Part shown: positions 8,487-17,277 of the stretch, one piece after another
Position numbering within the stretch: the stretch's first letter is position 1
How the letters are laid out: each line of letters opens with the position of its first letter
Source of the DNA: Jeotgalibacillus marinus
Lineage (GTDB): Bacteria > Bacillota > Bacilli > Bacillales > Jeotgalibacillaceae
Assembly: GCF_040801915.1 (NCBI RefSeq)
Contig: NZ_JBFMIA010000006.1
Location: 1 to 64,000, forward strand
Length of the DNA: 64,000 nucleotides
Reading direction: 5' to 3'
Notes under the pieces: generated by a model
Told to the model about the DNA's origin: nothing
The model's database searches: none
The model's input: only the letters and a program-made list of their open reading frames with translations
Program-made: the position numbers and the translations under genes

Positions 8487-8684
8487 ATGAGCAAGAAAAT
8501 GTGGTTTGATGTTGAAGAACAAGAATCGATTGATGATTGTTTGAAAAGGATGACGGATCTTGGCTTTCGTCCGATTCGTCGTATGGAAGAACCAGTTTTT
8601 CAAGAAGTGAGAGAGGGATCTTCTGTAAAAAGAGAACCGATACGGCAAAAAATTCGATTTCAAGGAACGAAAAGCGAACAATAA
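8487..8684 (+). CDS. yebG: NETI-motif small protein YebG
   Basis: Small protein of 65 residues. The segment ESIDDCLKRM corresponds to the NETI motif (NETIDECLxRM) that names this family, which has no known function. An AGGAGG-type site precedes the ATG. In B. subtilis yebG lies immediately upstream of purE, as it does here. A PurR box overlaps its last codons (8670-8682). Rich in Lys/Arg/Glu and without membrane segments, so cytosolic. Confidence 0.85.
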   Translation: MSKKMWFDVEEQESIDDCLKRMTDLGFRPIRRMEEPVFQEVREGSSVKREPIRQKIRFQGTKSEQ

Positions 8685-8713
8685 ATATTTTTTAAATAAT
8701 AATGTTCGTTCTT
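8670..8713. promoter_or_regulatory. PurR operator: two inverted PurBoxes
   Basis: AAAAGCGAACAAT (8670-8682) matches the PurBox consensus AWWWCCGAACWWT at 12 of 13 positions. An inverted copy at 8701-8713 (AATGTTCGTTCTT) matches 11 of 13. They are separated by 18 bases. Paired inverted PurBoxes upstream of the -35 region are the known operator form of the Bacillus purine repressor PurR, which is relieved by PRPP. The first box lies within the 3' end of yebG. Confidence 0.8.
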
Positions 8714-8717
8714 AAGG

Positions 8718-8746
8718 TTGACGACTCCATGTCACCTTGTTATGAT
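8718..8746 (+). promoter_or_regulatory. Promoter of the pur operon
   Basis: TTGACG (8718-8723), a 17-base spacer and TATGAT (8741-8746). It lies just downstream of the PurBoxes and upstream of the riboswitch, giving a leader of about 260 bases before purE. Confidence 0.8.
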
Positions 8747-8779
8747 AAATACGAAAATACGACACGAATAAAGCATACG

Positions 8780-8850
8780 ACCTCATATAATCATGGGAAT
8801 ATGGCCCAGAAGTTTCTACCCGGTTACCGTAAATGACTGGACTATGAGGG
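8780..8850 (+). ncRNA. Guanine (purine) riboswitch aptamer
   Basis: Contains the purine aptamer signatures ATATAATC, AATATGG, AAGTTTCTACC, CCGTAAA and GACTATGAGG. Helix P1 is CCTCATA (8781-8787) with TATGAGG (8843-8849). The specificity base equivalent to position 74 is C (8842, GAC before TATGAGG), predicting guanine/hypoxanthine rather than adenine. It precedes the terminator in the pur leader and should switch the operon off when guanine is high. Confidence 0.95.
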
Positions 8851-8906
8851 AAAGTGATGCCTTGGAATCCACTATGTCCTATCTAGGTACATAGGTATGC
8901 ATTCGG

Positions 8907-8966
8907 AGCCCAGGTGAACAACTTTCCTTCATAAAAAATGGGGAATTTGTTGACCTGGGCTTTTTA
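8907..8966 (+). terminator. Riboswitch-controlled terminator in the pur leader
   Basis: AGCCCAGGT (8907-8915) plus AACAA pairs with TTGTT plus ACCTGGGCT (8953-8961), followed by TTTTT. It is the expression platform of the guanine riboswitch. The competing antiterminator helix was not resolved by eye. Confidence 0.85.
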
Positions 8967-9011
8967 TGCATGAGGGAATGTAAGTTTAAAATAGATAATT
9001 GGAGTGAGACG

Positions 9012-9503
9012 ATGACAGCTGTAGTTGGCGTGATTATGGGAAGTACATCAGATTGGCCTACGATGAAAAAGGCATGTGAAGTGCTAGATGAACTAGCCAT
9101 TCCTTATGAAAAACAGGTAGTAAGTGCACATCGTACACCGGATCTAATGTTTGACTATGCAAGCCAGGCGCGGGAAAAAGGACTTAAAGTCATTATTGCT
9201 GGTGCAGGTGGGGCTGCCCACCTTCCAGGAATGGTTGCAGCGAAAACGACATTACCCATTATTGGTGTTCCGATTCAATCAAAAGCACTGAACGGACTTG
9301 ATTCATTGCTATCAATCGTCCAAATGCCTGGCGGTGTTCCTGTAGCAACGGTAGCGATTGGAGAAGCTGGCGCGACAAATGCAGGTTTATTGGCTGCTCA
9401 AATGTTATCAGCGTTTGATTCTTCTATTGCAGATAAACTACAAGATCGCAGAAAAGTGAGCGAAGAAAAAGTGCTGAAAAGCAGCGGTGACCTGCATGAA
9501 TAA
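9012..9503 (+). CDS. purE: N5-carboxyaminoimidazole ribonucleotide mutase
   Basis: Class I PurE that moves the carboxyl group of N5-CAIR to give CAIR in IMP synthesis. The 163-residue protein shows the conserved GSTSDWPTM, SAHRTPD and GAGGAAHLPGM motifs. I start at the ATG at 9012 after GGAGTGA; an upstream ATG at 8970 falls just past the leader terminator and has no ribosome site. It overlaps purK by 8 bases, linking mutase and synthetase expression. Confidence 0.97.
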   Translation: MTAVVGVIMGSTSDWPTMKKACEVLDELAIPYEKQVVSAHRTPDLMFDYASQAREKGLKVIIAGAGGAAHLPGMVAAKTTLPIIGVPIQSKALNGLDSLLSIVQMPGGVPVATVAIGEAGATNAGLLAAQMLSAFDSSIADKLQDRRKVSEEKVLKSSGDLHE

Positions 9504-10623
9504 AATTTTACCTGGACAAACGATCGGCGTGATTGGGGGCGGGCAGCTAGGTCGAATGATGGCTCTTGCAGCTAAGGAAGCAGGCTTTAAAATCGCTGTA
9601 CTTGACCCAGGAGCAAACTCTCCTTGTGGTCAAATTGCTGATATAGAAATCACGGGAGCGTTTGATGACCGAGAGGCTCTGCAGCAGTTAGCGAAAGTCA
9701 GCGATGTCATCACGTATGAATTTGAAAACATTGATGCAGAAGCACTAGAATGGCTTTCATCGATTGCTCATATTCCACAAGGTTCAGAACTGATTCGGAT
9801 CACTCAAGACCGGCGACTTGAAAAAGAAATGTTAGATCAAGCAAAAGTTCCTGTTGCATCCTATCAAATTATTAAAAACGAACGAGAATTATATGATAAG
9901 ATAGAAACGTTCGGGTTTAACGCTGTATTAAAGACGTTAACAGGCGGTTATGACGGAAAAGGGCAGGTAAAAATAAAAAGTGCGTCAGATTTAAGGGATG
10001 GCACATTATTAATACAGAAAAATGGACCGTGCGTACTAGAGTCATTCGTTGACTTTACAAAAGAAATATCAGTGATTGTTCATCGTAATGAAAGGGGTCA
10101 AACAACGACTCTTCCAATCGCCGAAAACATTCATGTGAATCATATATTACATGAATCAATCGTGCCGGCAAGAATGGAACAAGCTGAACAAGATTTAGCG
10201 ATAAAGCTTGCACTACAAATAGCAGATACAATTAAGCTTGTTGGAACACTAGCTGTTGAGATGTTTGTTACTGCATCTGGTGAAATTTACGTGAATGAAT
10301 TAGCACCAAGACCTCATAATTCAGGTCATTATTCGATTGAAGCATGTGAAACGTCTCAATTTCACCAGCATATTCGAGCGATTACGAACTGGCCGTTAAA
10401 GAGTACAACTTTAGTCAAACCTGTTGTTATGGTAAATGTGCTAGGGCAACATGTTAAGCCAGTTCTAGAAGCGTTGGATGATTCGCCTGAATGGTCGATT
10501 CATTTATACGGCAAAGCAGAGCCGAAAGAGAACCGCAAAATGGGTCACGTTACGATTTTAACAAATGACATTGATCAAACTTTACAGAAAATTGATGAAT
10601 CACAAATTTGGAAGACAACATAA
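9496..10623 (+). CDS. purK: N5-carboxyaminoimidazole ribonucleotide synthase
   Basis: ATP-grasp enzyme that makes N5-CAIR from AIR, bicarbonate and ATP, feeding PurE. It has 375 residues with the N-terminal GVIGGGQLGRMM, the ATP-grasp segment TGGYDGKGQ, and the C-terminal NELAPRPHNSGHYS. The start is the ATG at 9496, inside the end of purE, preceded by AGCGGTGA. A GTG at 9487 is less likely. Confidence 0.97.
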   Translation: MNKILPGQTIGVIGGGQLGRMMALAAKEAGFKIAVLDPGANSPCGQIADIEITGAFDDREALQQLAKVSDVITYEFENIDAEALEWLSSIAHIPQGSELIRITQDRRLEKEMLDQAKVPVASYQIIKNERELYDKIETFGFNAVLKTLTGGYDGKGQVKIKSASDLRDGTLLIQKNGPCVLESFVDFTKEISVIVHRNERGQTTTLPIAENIHVNHILHESIVPARMEQAEQDLAIKLALQIADTIKLVGTLAVEMFVTASGEIYVNELAPRPHNSGHYSIEACETSQFHQHIRAITNWPLKSTTLVKPVVMVNVLGQHVKPVLEALDDSPEWSIHLYGKAEPKENRKMGHVTILTNDIDQTLQKIDESQIWKTT

Positions 10624-10638
10624 CTGGAGGTATAGACG

Positions 10639-11937
10639 ATGATCGAACGTTATACACGCCCTGAAATGGGCAGTATTTGGACAGAACAAAATCGTTTTCA
10701 AGCTTGGTTGGAGGTTGAAATTTTAGCTTGTGAAGCATGGGCAGAGATTGGTGATATTCCGAAAGAAGACGTTCAAAAAATTCGTGCGAATGCTTCATTT
10801 AATGTGAATCGCATTAAAGAAATTGAAGAAGAAACACGTCACGATGTTGTAGCGTTCACACGCGCAGTATCTGAATCGCTTGGAGAAGAAAAGAAGTGGG
10901 TACATTACGGCTTAACTTCAACAGATGTTGTAGATACAGCAACTTCCTACCAATTAAGACAAGCAAATGAGATCTTGTTAAAAGACCTTGAGCGTTTTGT
11001 TGAAATTTTAGCCGTGAAAGCAAAGGAACATAAATTAACGGTCATGATGGGGCGCACGCATGGTGTGCATGCTGAGCCAACTACGTTTGGTTTAAAACTT
11101 GCTTTATGGCATGAAGAAATGAAACGTAATCTTGATCGTTTTAAATTAGCTGCTACTGGAGTGGAATTTGGCAAAATGTCAGGTGCTGTTGGAACCTATG
11201 CCAATATCGATCCGTTTGTTGAGTCGTTTGTATGTGAAAAACTAGGCTTGCAAGCTTCACCGATTTCAACACAAACACTTCAGCGTGACCGTCATGCAGA
11301 TTATCTGGGTACACTTGCACTCATTGCTACCTCGATTGAAAAATTTGCTGTCGAAGTACGCGGACTTCAAAAAAGTGAAACACGCGAGGTTGAAGAGTTC
11401 TTTGCGAAAGGTCAGAAAGGATCTTCGGCAATGCCTCATAAACGTAACCCAATTGGTTCTGAGAATATGACCGGACTTGCACGTTTGATTCGTGGCTATA
11501 TGCATACTGCGTATGAAAATGTACCACTTTGGCATGAGCGTGACATCTCTCACTCATCTGCTGAGCGCGTGATTCTACCAGATGCGACGATTGCCTTAAA
11601 TTATATGCTAAACCGCTTTGGTAACATCGTGAAAAACTTAACGGTTTTCCCTGAAAACATGAAACGTAATATGGATCGTACACTAGGACTTATTTATTCA
11701 CAACGTGTTCTTCTTGCTCTTATCGATAAAGGCTTATCACGTGAAGAAGCATACGATACCGTTCAACCAAAAGCCATGGAAGCGTGGGAAAGACAAGTGC
11801 ATTTCCGTGAACTAGTTGAAGGTGAAGAAGCGATTACATCAAAACTTTCACCTGCTGAAATCGAAGACTGCTTTGATTACAACTATCATTTACAACATGT
11901 AGATATGATCTTCACACGACTTGGCCTGAACGAATAG
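10639..11937 (+). CDS. purB: Adenylosuccinate lyase
   Basis: Acts twice in purine synthesis: it splits SAICAR to AICAR and adenylosuccinate to AMP, releasing fumarate. The 432-residue protein of the fumarase/aspartase superfamily has HYGLTSTDVVDTA, GRTHGVHAEPT with a catalytic histidine, and the signature loop GSSAMPHKRNP. It starts at ATG after GGAGG. A gap of 72 bases separates it from purC. Confidence 0.97.
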   Translation: MIERYTRPEMGSIWTEQNRFQAWLEVEILACEAWAEIGDIPKEDVQKIRANASFNVNRIKEIEEETRHDVVAFTRAVSESLGEEKKWVHYGLTSTDVVDTATSYQLRQANEILLKDLERFVEILAVKAKEHKLTVMMGRTHGVHAEPTTFGLKLALWHEEMKRNLDRFKLAATGVEFGKMSGAVGTYANIDPFVESFVCEKLGLQASPISTQTLQRDRHADYLGTLALIATSIEKFAVEVRGLQKSETREVEEFFAKGQKGSSAMPHKRNPIGSENMTGLARLIRGYMHTAYENVPLWHERDISHSSAERVILPDATIALNYMLNRFGNIVKNLTVFPENMKRNMDRTLGLIYSQRVLLALIDKGLSREEAYDTVQPKAMEAWERQVHFRELVEGEEAITSKLSPAEIEDCFDYNYHLQHVDMIFTRLGLNE

Positions 11938-12009
11938 TAGTAAAAGGGAGGTGTGATCCTCTCTTCTTATAATAAGTGAAATTATCGAATTACGAGGAGT
12001 GAACTTCAC

Positions 12010-12726
12010 ATGGAAAAAGGGCAACTGCTCTATGAAGGAAAAGCGAAGAGATTGTATTCGACAAATGAAGAAGGGATTCTTTGGCTAGAATACAAAGATT
12101 CTGCAACAGCTTTTAATGGTGAAAAAAAAGCTAGTATTGACGGTAAAGGGCAGTTAAATAACCTAATAACGAGCTTGCTTTTTGACAAGCTAAAGGAACA
12201 AGGAATTGATTCTCATTTTGTTCAAAAGCTTTCAGATCATGAGCAGCTTGTGCGCCATGTGGAGATTATTCCAATTGAAGTAGTCGTAAGAAATGTCGCA
12301 GCTGGTTCGTTAGCCAAAAGAATTGGGCTAGAAGAAGGGCAACCGCTGAAGCAAACGATTGTTGAATGGTATTACAAAGATGATGATCTAGGTGATCCGC
12401 TGATCAATGAAGATCATATTGCGATTCTCTCTTTAGCCCAACCAAAAGAATTACCGATTTTACGTGAAAAAGCACTTGAAATTAACCAGATTCTTACTGG
12501 TTTTTTCAACAACATTGGTGTAGACTTGATCGATTTTAAATTAGAATTTGGCAGAGCGAAAGATGGTTCGATTCTTTTGGCGGATGAAATTTCACCAGAT
12601 ACTTGCAGACTATGGGATTCAAAAACGAAGCAAAGACTAGATAAAGATGTATTTAGAAGAGATTTAGGTAGTTTGAAAGATGCATATCAAACGGTATTTA
12701 CACGACTGGGAGGGGTTTCATCATGA
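12010..12726 (+). CDS. purC: SAICAR synthetase
   Basis: Joins aspartate to CAIR using ATP. It has 238 residues with LYEGKAKRLY at the N-terminus, EVVVRNVAAGS, and the C-terminal DEISPDTCRLWD motif. GAGGAGTG lies before the ATG. Its stop codon overlaps the first codons of purS. Confidence 0.97.
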   Translation: MEKGQLLYEGKAKRLYSTNEEGILWLEYKDSATAFNGEKKASIDGKGQLNNLITSLLFDKLKEQGIDSHFVQKLSDHEQLVRHVEIIPIEVVVRNVAAGSLAKRIGLEEGQPLKQTIVEWYYKDDDLGDPLINEDHIAILSLAQPKELPILREKALEINQILTGFFNNIGVDLIDFKLEFGRAKDGSILLADEISPDTCRLWDSKTKQRLDKDVFRRDLGSLKDAYQTVFTRLGGVSS

Positions 12727-12977
12727 TGAAGGTAAAAATCTACGTAACGTTAAGAGAAAGTGTACTAGATCCTCAAGGAACTGCTGTTAAAAGCTCGCTT
12801 CATGCAATGAATTACCATGAAGTACAAGATGTTCGTATCGGTAAGTATTTAGAGGTGACAATCGCACCGTCAGATCGACCAATTGATGAAGTAGTAAGAG
12901 AAATGTGCGAAAAACTTCTCGCAAACACAGTCATTGAGGACTTCGAGTATGAGGTGGAGGAGGCCATCACACAATGA
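12723..12977 (+). CDS. purS: FGAM synthase subunit PurS
   Basis: Small structural subunit (84 residues) that bridges PurL and PurQ in the Bacillus-type three-part formylglycinamidine ribonucleotide synthetase. The sequence VTLRESVLDPQGTAV and the C-terminal MCEKLLANTVIEDFEYE are typical. GGGAGGGG lies 7 bases before the first of two adjacent ATG codons. It overlaps purC upstream and purQ by 4 bases (ATGA) downstream. Confidence 0.97.
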   Translation: MMKVKIYVTLRESVLDPQGTAVKSSLHAMNYHEVQDVRIGKYLEVTIAPSDRPIDEVVREMCEKLLANTVIEDFEYEVEEAITQ

Positions 12978-13660
12978 AATTTGCGGTGATCGTGTTCCCA
13001 GGATCAAACTGTGATATTGATATGTTTCATGCGATTAAAGATGAGCTAGGTGAAGAAGTAGAGTTTGTATGGCATGATTCAGAAGATTTAAGTGGTTTTG
13101 ATGGAATCTTACTACCAGGCGGATTCTCGTATGGAGATTACTTGCGCTCTGGTTCCATTGCCCGTTTTTCAAATGTTATGAAAGAAGTAGTGAAGGCAGC
13201 TGAACAAGGGAAACCAGTACTCGGCGTGTGCAATGGCTTTCAAATTCTACTAGAAGCAGGGTTACTACCAGGTGCGATGCTTCGCAATACTAATTTAAAA
13301 TTCATGTGCCGTACAGTGGGGCTACGTGTTGAAAATAATGAAACGATGTTTACCACAAGCTTTGATCACGGACAAACGATCCAAATTCCGATCGCCCACG
13401 GCGAAGGAAACTACTATTGTGATGACGCAACGTATAAACAGTTACTAGAAAACGGTCAAATTGCTTTTACTTATGAAGGCACCAACCCAAATGGCAGCTT
13501 AGGAGATATTGCGGGGATTACGAATGCACAAGGCAACGTACTTGGCATGATGCCACACCCTGAGCGAGCAGTTGATTCGCTCCTCGGAAGCGCAGATGGA
13601 CTTAAATTGTTTCAATCGATTGTGAAGCATTGGAGGGACTCAAATGTCGTTACAGCTTGA
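12974..13660 (+). CDS. purQ: FGAM synthase subunit PurQ (glutaminase)
   Basis: Class I glutamine amidotransferase that supplies ammonia to PurL. It has 228 residues with the nucleophile cysteine in GVCNGFQIL and the His-Glu pair in MMPHPERA. It begins on the ATGA that ends purS and overlaps purL by 17 bases, so the three subunits are probably made in fixed ratio. Confidence 0.97.
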   Translation: MKFAVIVFPGSNCDIDMFHAIKDELGEEVEFVWHDSEDLSGFDGILLPGGFSYGDYLRSGSIARFSNVMKEVVKAAEQGKPVLGVCNGFQILLEAGLLPGAMLRNTNLKFMCRTVGLRVENNETMFTTSFDHGQTIQIPIAHGEGNYYCDDATYKQLLENGQIAFTYEGTNPNGSLGDIAGITNAQGNVLGMMPHPERAVDSLLGSADGLKLFQSIVKHWRDSNVVTA

Positions 13661-15860
13661 ACCAACAGCACAGAATATAAAAGATGAAAAGATTTATCGT
13701 GAAATGGGACTAACAGATGAAGAATTTGGCATGGTTGAATCAATTTTAGGTCACTTGCCTAACTATACAGAAACAGGCTTATTCTCCGTCATGTGGTCAG
13801 AGCATTGTAGCTATAAAAACTCAAAACCATTATTGAAAAAATTCCCGGTTACTGGCGAACACGTTTTGCAGGGACCAGGTGAAGGAGCCGGTATCGTTGA
13901 TATTGGTGACGGGCAAGCGGTAGCATTCAAAATCGAAAGCCATAACCATCCTTCGGCAATCGAACCTTACCAAGGGGCTGCAACAGGTGTAGGTGGAATT
14001 ATACGTGACGTATTTTCAATGGGAGCAAGACCAATCGCGGTTCTTAACTCTTTACGTTTTGGAGAATTGGAGTCTGCTCGTGTTAAATACCTTTTTGAAG
14101 AGGTAGTCGCAGGGATAGCAGGCTACGGCAACTGTATTGGGATTCCTACCGTTGGCGGCGAGATTCAATTTGATGCTTCATATGATGGTAACCCGCTAGT
14201 CAATGCTATGTGTGTTGGATTAATTGACCACAAGGATATTCAAAAAGGTCAAGCAAAAGGTGTAGGCAATACGGTTATGTACGTTGGCGCGAAAACAGGC
14301 CGCGACGGTATTCACGGTGCAACGTTTGCTTCAGAAGAATTAAGCGACACTTCTGATGAAAAGCGTCCAGCTGTTCAAGTGGGCGATCCATTTATGGAGA
14401 AACTGCTTCTTGAAGCATGTCTTGAATTGATTAAATCGGATGCGCTCGTTGGTATTCAAGATATGGGTGCAGCCGGGTTAACGAGTTCATCAGCTGAAAT
14501 GGCTAGTAAAGCAGGTTCAGGAATTGAAATGAATCTAGACTTAGTGCCGCAACGTGAAACAGGTATGACTGCGTATGAAATGATGCTGTCTGAATCTCAA
14601 GAACGTATGCTCATCGTCATTAAAAAAGGACGCGAAGAAGAGATTCAAGAACTTTTCCATAAATACGACCTTGATGCAGTAGCTGTTGGTCACGTAACAG
14701 ACGATAAAAATCTACGTTTGATTCATAAGGGCGAAGTAATTGCAGATGTACCAGCTGATGCATTGGCTGAAGATGCACCTGTGTACCATAAACCTTCAAG
14801 TGAACCGAGTTATTATCGTGAATTCCAAGCGATGCATAACGAGGAACCAGTTGTAGACAACATTGAAGAAACGCTTAATGATCTTTTGAAACAGCCAACC
14901 ATTGCAAGTAAGGAATGGGTTTATGATCAATATGATTACCAAGTTCGTACAAATACAGTTGTCACGCCTGGTTCTGATGCAGCAGTGTTACGTATTCGTG
15001 GAACAGAGAAAGCATTAGCGATGACGACCGACTGTAACTCTCGCTATCTTTATTTAGATCCTGAAGTCGGTGGCAAAATTGCTGTAGCTGAAGCAGCGCG
15101 TAACATCGTTTGTTCTGGTGGAGTACCACTTGCCATTACAGATTGCTTAAACTTCGGAAACCCAGAAAACCCAGAAATTTTCTGGCAAATGGAAAAAGCA
15201 GTTGATGGCATGAGTGAAGCGTGTCACGATCTTGAAGCACCAGTCATTGGTGGAAATGTATCACTTTACAACGAAACAAATGGCACAGCTGTTTACCCAA
15301 CACCTGTTGTTGGCATGGTCGGTCTAATTGAAAATGTCGAGCACATTACAACTCAGGTGTTTAAAAACGCTGGAGACCTTGTATATGTAATTGGTGAAAC
15401 AAATACAGAGTTTGGTGGTAGTGAACTACAAAAACTCGTGCATGGTCGTATTTTTGGACAGGCACCAGCACTTGATTTAACAATTGAGAAAAGTCGTCAA
15501 CAACAATTGTTACAAGCCATTCAACAAGGTCTTGTATCCTCAGCTCACGATCTTGCTGAAGGTGGACTTGCAGTGGCGCTTGCTGAATCAACATTTGGTA
15601 CGAACGGTCTTGGCGTAGAAGTAGACTTAAAAGGTTCTGCTGTAACAGCTTTATTTAGTGAAACACAATCTCGCTTTTTAGTGTCTGTTGCACCTGAACA
15701 ACGAAAGGCGTTTGAATCGACAGTAGATGCTGAACTAATTGGCATGGTAACTGACCAAGCTGCAATCATCGTCCGCAATGAAGGTCAAACGGTTGTGAAC
15801 CGTTCAGTGAAAGAATTTGAAGAAAGCTGGAGAGGAGCGATTTCATGCTTGCTGAGCTAA
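13644..15860 (+). CDS. purL: FGAM synthase subunit PurL (synthetase)
   Basis: ATP-dependent subunit (738 residues) that converts FGAR to FGAM with ammonia from PurQ. It has the duplicated AIRS-like fold, with SEHCSYKNSK, ESHNHPSAIEPYQGAATG, GIQDMGAAGL and SSAHDLAEGGL. It is the short, small type of PurL that needs PurS and PurQ, not the large fused enzyme. TGGAGGGA precedes the ATG. Its end overlaps purF by 16 bases. Confidence 0.97.
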   Translation: MSLQLEPTAQNIKDEKIYREMGLTDEEFGMVESILGHLPNYTETGLFSVMWSEHCSYKNSKPLLKKFPVTGEHVLQGPGEGAGIVDIGDGQAVAFKIESHNHPSAIEPYQGAATGVGGIIRDVFSMGARPIAVLNSLRFGELESARVKYLFEEVVAGIAGYGNCIGIPTVGGEIQFDASYDGNPLVNAMCVGLIDHKDIQKGQAKGVGNTVMYVGAKTGRDGIHGATFASEELSDTSDEKRPAVQVGDPFMEKLLLEACLELIKSDALVGIQDMGAAGLTSSSAEMASKAGSGIEMNLDLVPQRETGMTAYEMMLSESQERMLIVIKKGREEEIQELFHKYDLDAVAVGHVTDDKNLRLIHKGEVIADVPADALAEDAPVYHKPSSEPSYYREFQAMHNEEPVVDNIEETLNDLLKQPTIASKEWVYDQYDYQVRTNTVVTPGSDAAVLRIRGTEKALAMTTDCNSRYLYLDPEVGGKIAVAEAARNIVCSGGVPLAITDCLNFGNPENPEIFWQMEKAVDGMSEACHDLEAPVIGGNVSLYNETNGTAVYPTPVVGMVGLIENVEHITTQVFKNAGDLVYVIGETNTEFGGSELQKLVHGRIFGQAPALDLTIEKSRQQQLLQAIQQGLVSSAHDLAEGGLAVALAESTFGTNGLGVEVDLKGSAVTALFSETQSRFLVSVAPEQRKAFESTVDAELIGMVTDQAAIIVRNEGQTVVNRSVKEFEESWRGAISCLLS

Positions 15861-17266
15861 GAGGGCTTAATGAAGAGTGTGGTGTGTTTGGGGTTTGGGG
15901 TCACGAGAGAGCTTCACAATTAACGTACTATGCACTTCAAAGCTTACAGCACCGCGGGCAAGAAGGCGCAGGGATCGTCGTATCTGACGGTCAAAAGCTG
16001 AATAGCCATAAAGGAGAAGGGCTTGTAACAGAAGTGTTCAGTCAACAGCAGCTTGATGAGCTCGAAGGTCATGGTGCGATTGGTCACGTACGTTATGCTA
16101 CAGCTGGTGGTGGTGGCTATGAAAACGTCCAGCCACTACTCTTTCGCTCACAAACTGACGGACTAGCACTTGCGCATAACGGTAATCTAGTAAATGCAAA
16201 TGCTCTAAAGCATCAACTTGAGCGTCAAGGAAGTATTTTCCAAACAACTTCTGATACAGAAGTGTTAGCTCATTTAATTAAACGTAGTGGCTATGAAAAC
16301 TTAAGCGAGCGTGTGAAAAATGCGTTAACCATGCTAAAGGGAGCCTATGCGTTTGTTGTTATGACCGAGACTGAGCTTATGGTCGCACTTGATCCGAATG
16401 GTTTGCGCCCTCTTTCTTTAGGGCAAATCGGTGATGGGTACGTGGTTGCATCTGAGACATGTGCTTTTGATATTATTGGCGCTGAATATATTCGATCTGT
16501 GGAACCTGGAGAACTCTTGATTATCAATGACGAAGGAATTCGTTCAGAGCGTTTCACATATGCAACGAACCGTTCGATTTGTTCCATGGAATATGTGTAT
16601 TTTTCAAGACCAGACAGTGACATTGATGGTGTTAACATTCACAGTGCACGAAAACGTCTGGGAAAGCAGCTGGCAGTGGAATCTCCGATTGAAGCGGATG
16701 TTGTAACAGGTGTTCCAGATTCTAGTATTTCTGCAGCGATCGGATACGCTGAAGCGACAAATATTCCCTATGAAATGGGCTTGATTAAAAATCGTTACAT
16801 CGGACGTACGTTTATTCAGCCATCACAAGAGCTACGCGAACAAGGCGTAAAAATGAAGCTGTCACCTGTTCGTGGTGTAGTAGAAGGCAAGCGTGTTGTC
16901 ATGGTGGATGATTCAATCGTCCGTGGAACAACAAGTCGTAGAATCGTGAACATGTTAAAAGAAGCGGGTGCAACAGAAGTTCATGTTGTGATTAGCTCAC
17001 CACCGATCAAAAATCCATGTTTTTATGGCATTGATATAAGTACACATGAAGAATTGATCGCAGGTTCAAACTCTGTTGAAGAAATTCGTCAAATTATCGG
17101 AGCCGACACGCTAAGCTTTTTAAGCGTTGAAGGCATGGTTAAAGCGATCGGACGCCCGGATAGCGATGAAAATCGTGGTCAGTGTGTAGGGTGTTTTACT
17201 GGTAAATACCCGACCGAAATTTATCCAGACACGCTTCACCCTTATGAAAAAGAGCTTACTCAATAG
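15845..17266 (+). CDS. purF: Amidophosphoribosyltransferase
   Basis: First committed enzyme of purine synthesis: PRPP and glutamine to phosphoribosylamine. The 473-residue precursor begins MLAELRGLNEE before Cys12, which becomes the N-terminal nucleophile after propeptide cleavage, as in B. subtilis. Cysteines in SICSMEY, PCFYGID and CVGCFTGKYP fit the structural 4Fe-4S cluster. The PRPP loop is VMVDDSIVRGTTS. AGAGGAG lies before the ATG, within the end of purL. Confidence 0.97.
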   Translation: MLAELRGLNEECGVFGVWGHERASQLTYYALQSLQHRGQEGAGIVVSDGQKLNSHKGEGLVTEVFSQQQLDELEGHGAIGHVRYATAGGGGYENVQPLLFRSQTDGLALAHNGNLVNANALKHQLERQGSIFQTTSDTEVLAHLIKRSGYENLSERVKNALTMLKGAYAFVVMTETELMVALDPNGLRPLSLGQIGDGYVVASETCAFDIIGAEYIRSVEPGELLIINDEGIRSERFTYATNRSICSMEYVYFSRPDSDIDGVNIHSARKRLGKQLAVESPIEADVVTGVPDSSISAAIGYAEATNIPYEMGLIKNRYIGRTFIQPSQELREQGVKMKLSPVRGVVEGKRVVMVDDSIVRGTTSRRIVNMLKEAGATEVHVVISSPPIKNPCFYGIDISTHEELIAGSNSVEEIRQIIGADTLSFLSVEGMVKAIGRPDSDENRGQCVGCFTGKYPTEIYPDTLHPYEKELTQ

Positions 17267-17277
17267 GAGGAACTAAA

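Noticed and set aside
11327..11683. 118-codon minus-strand frame
   Set aside because: It overlaps purB completely on the other strand and has biased, non-protein-like composition.
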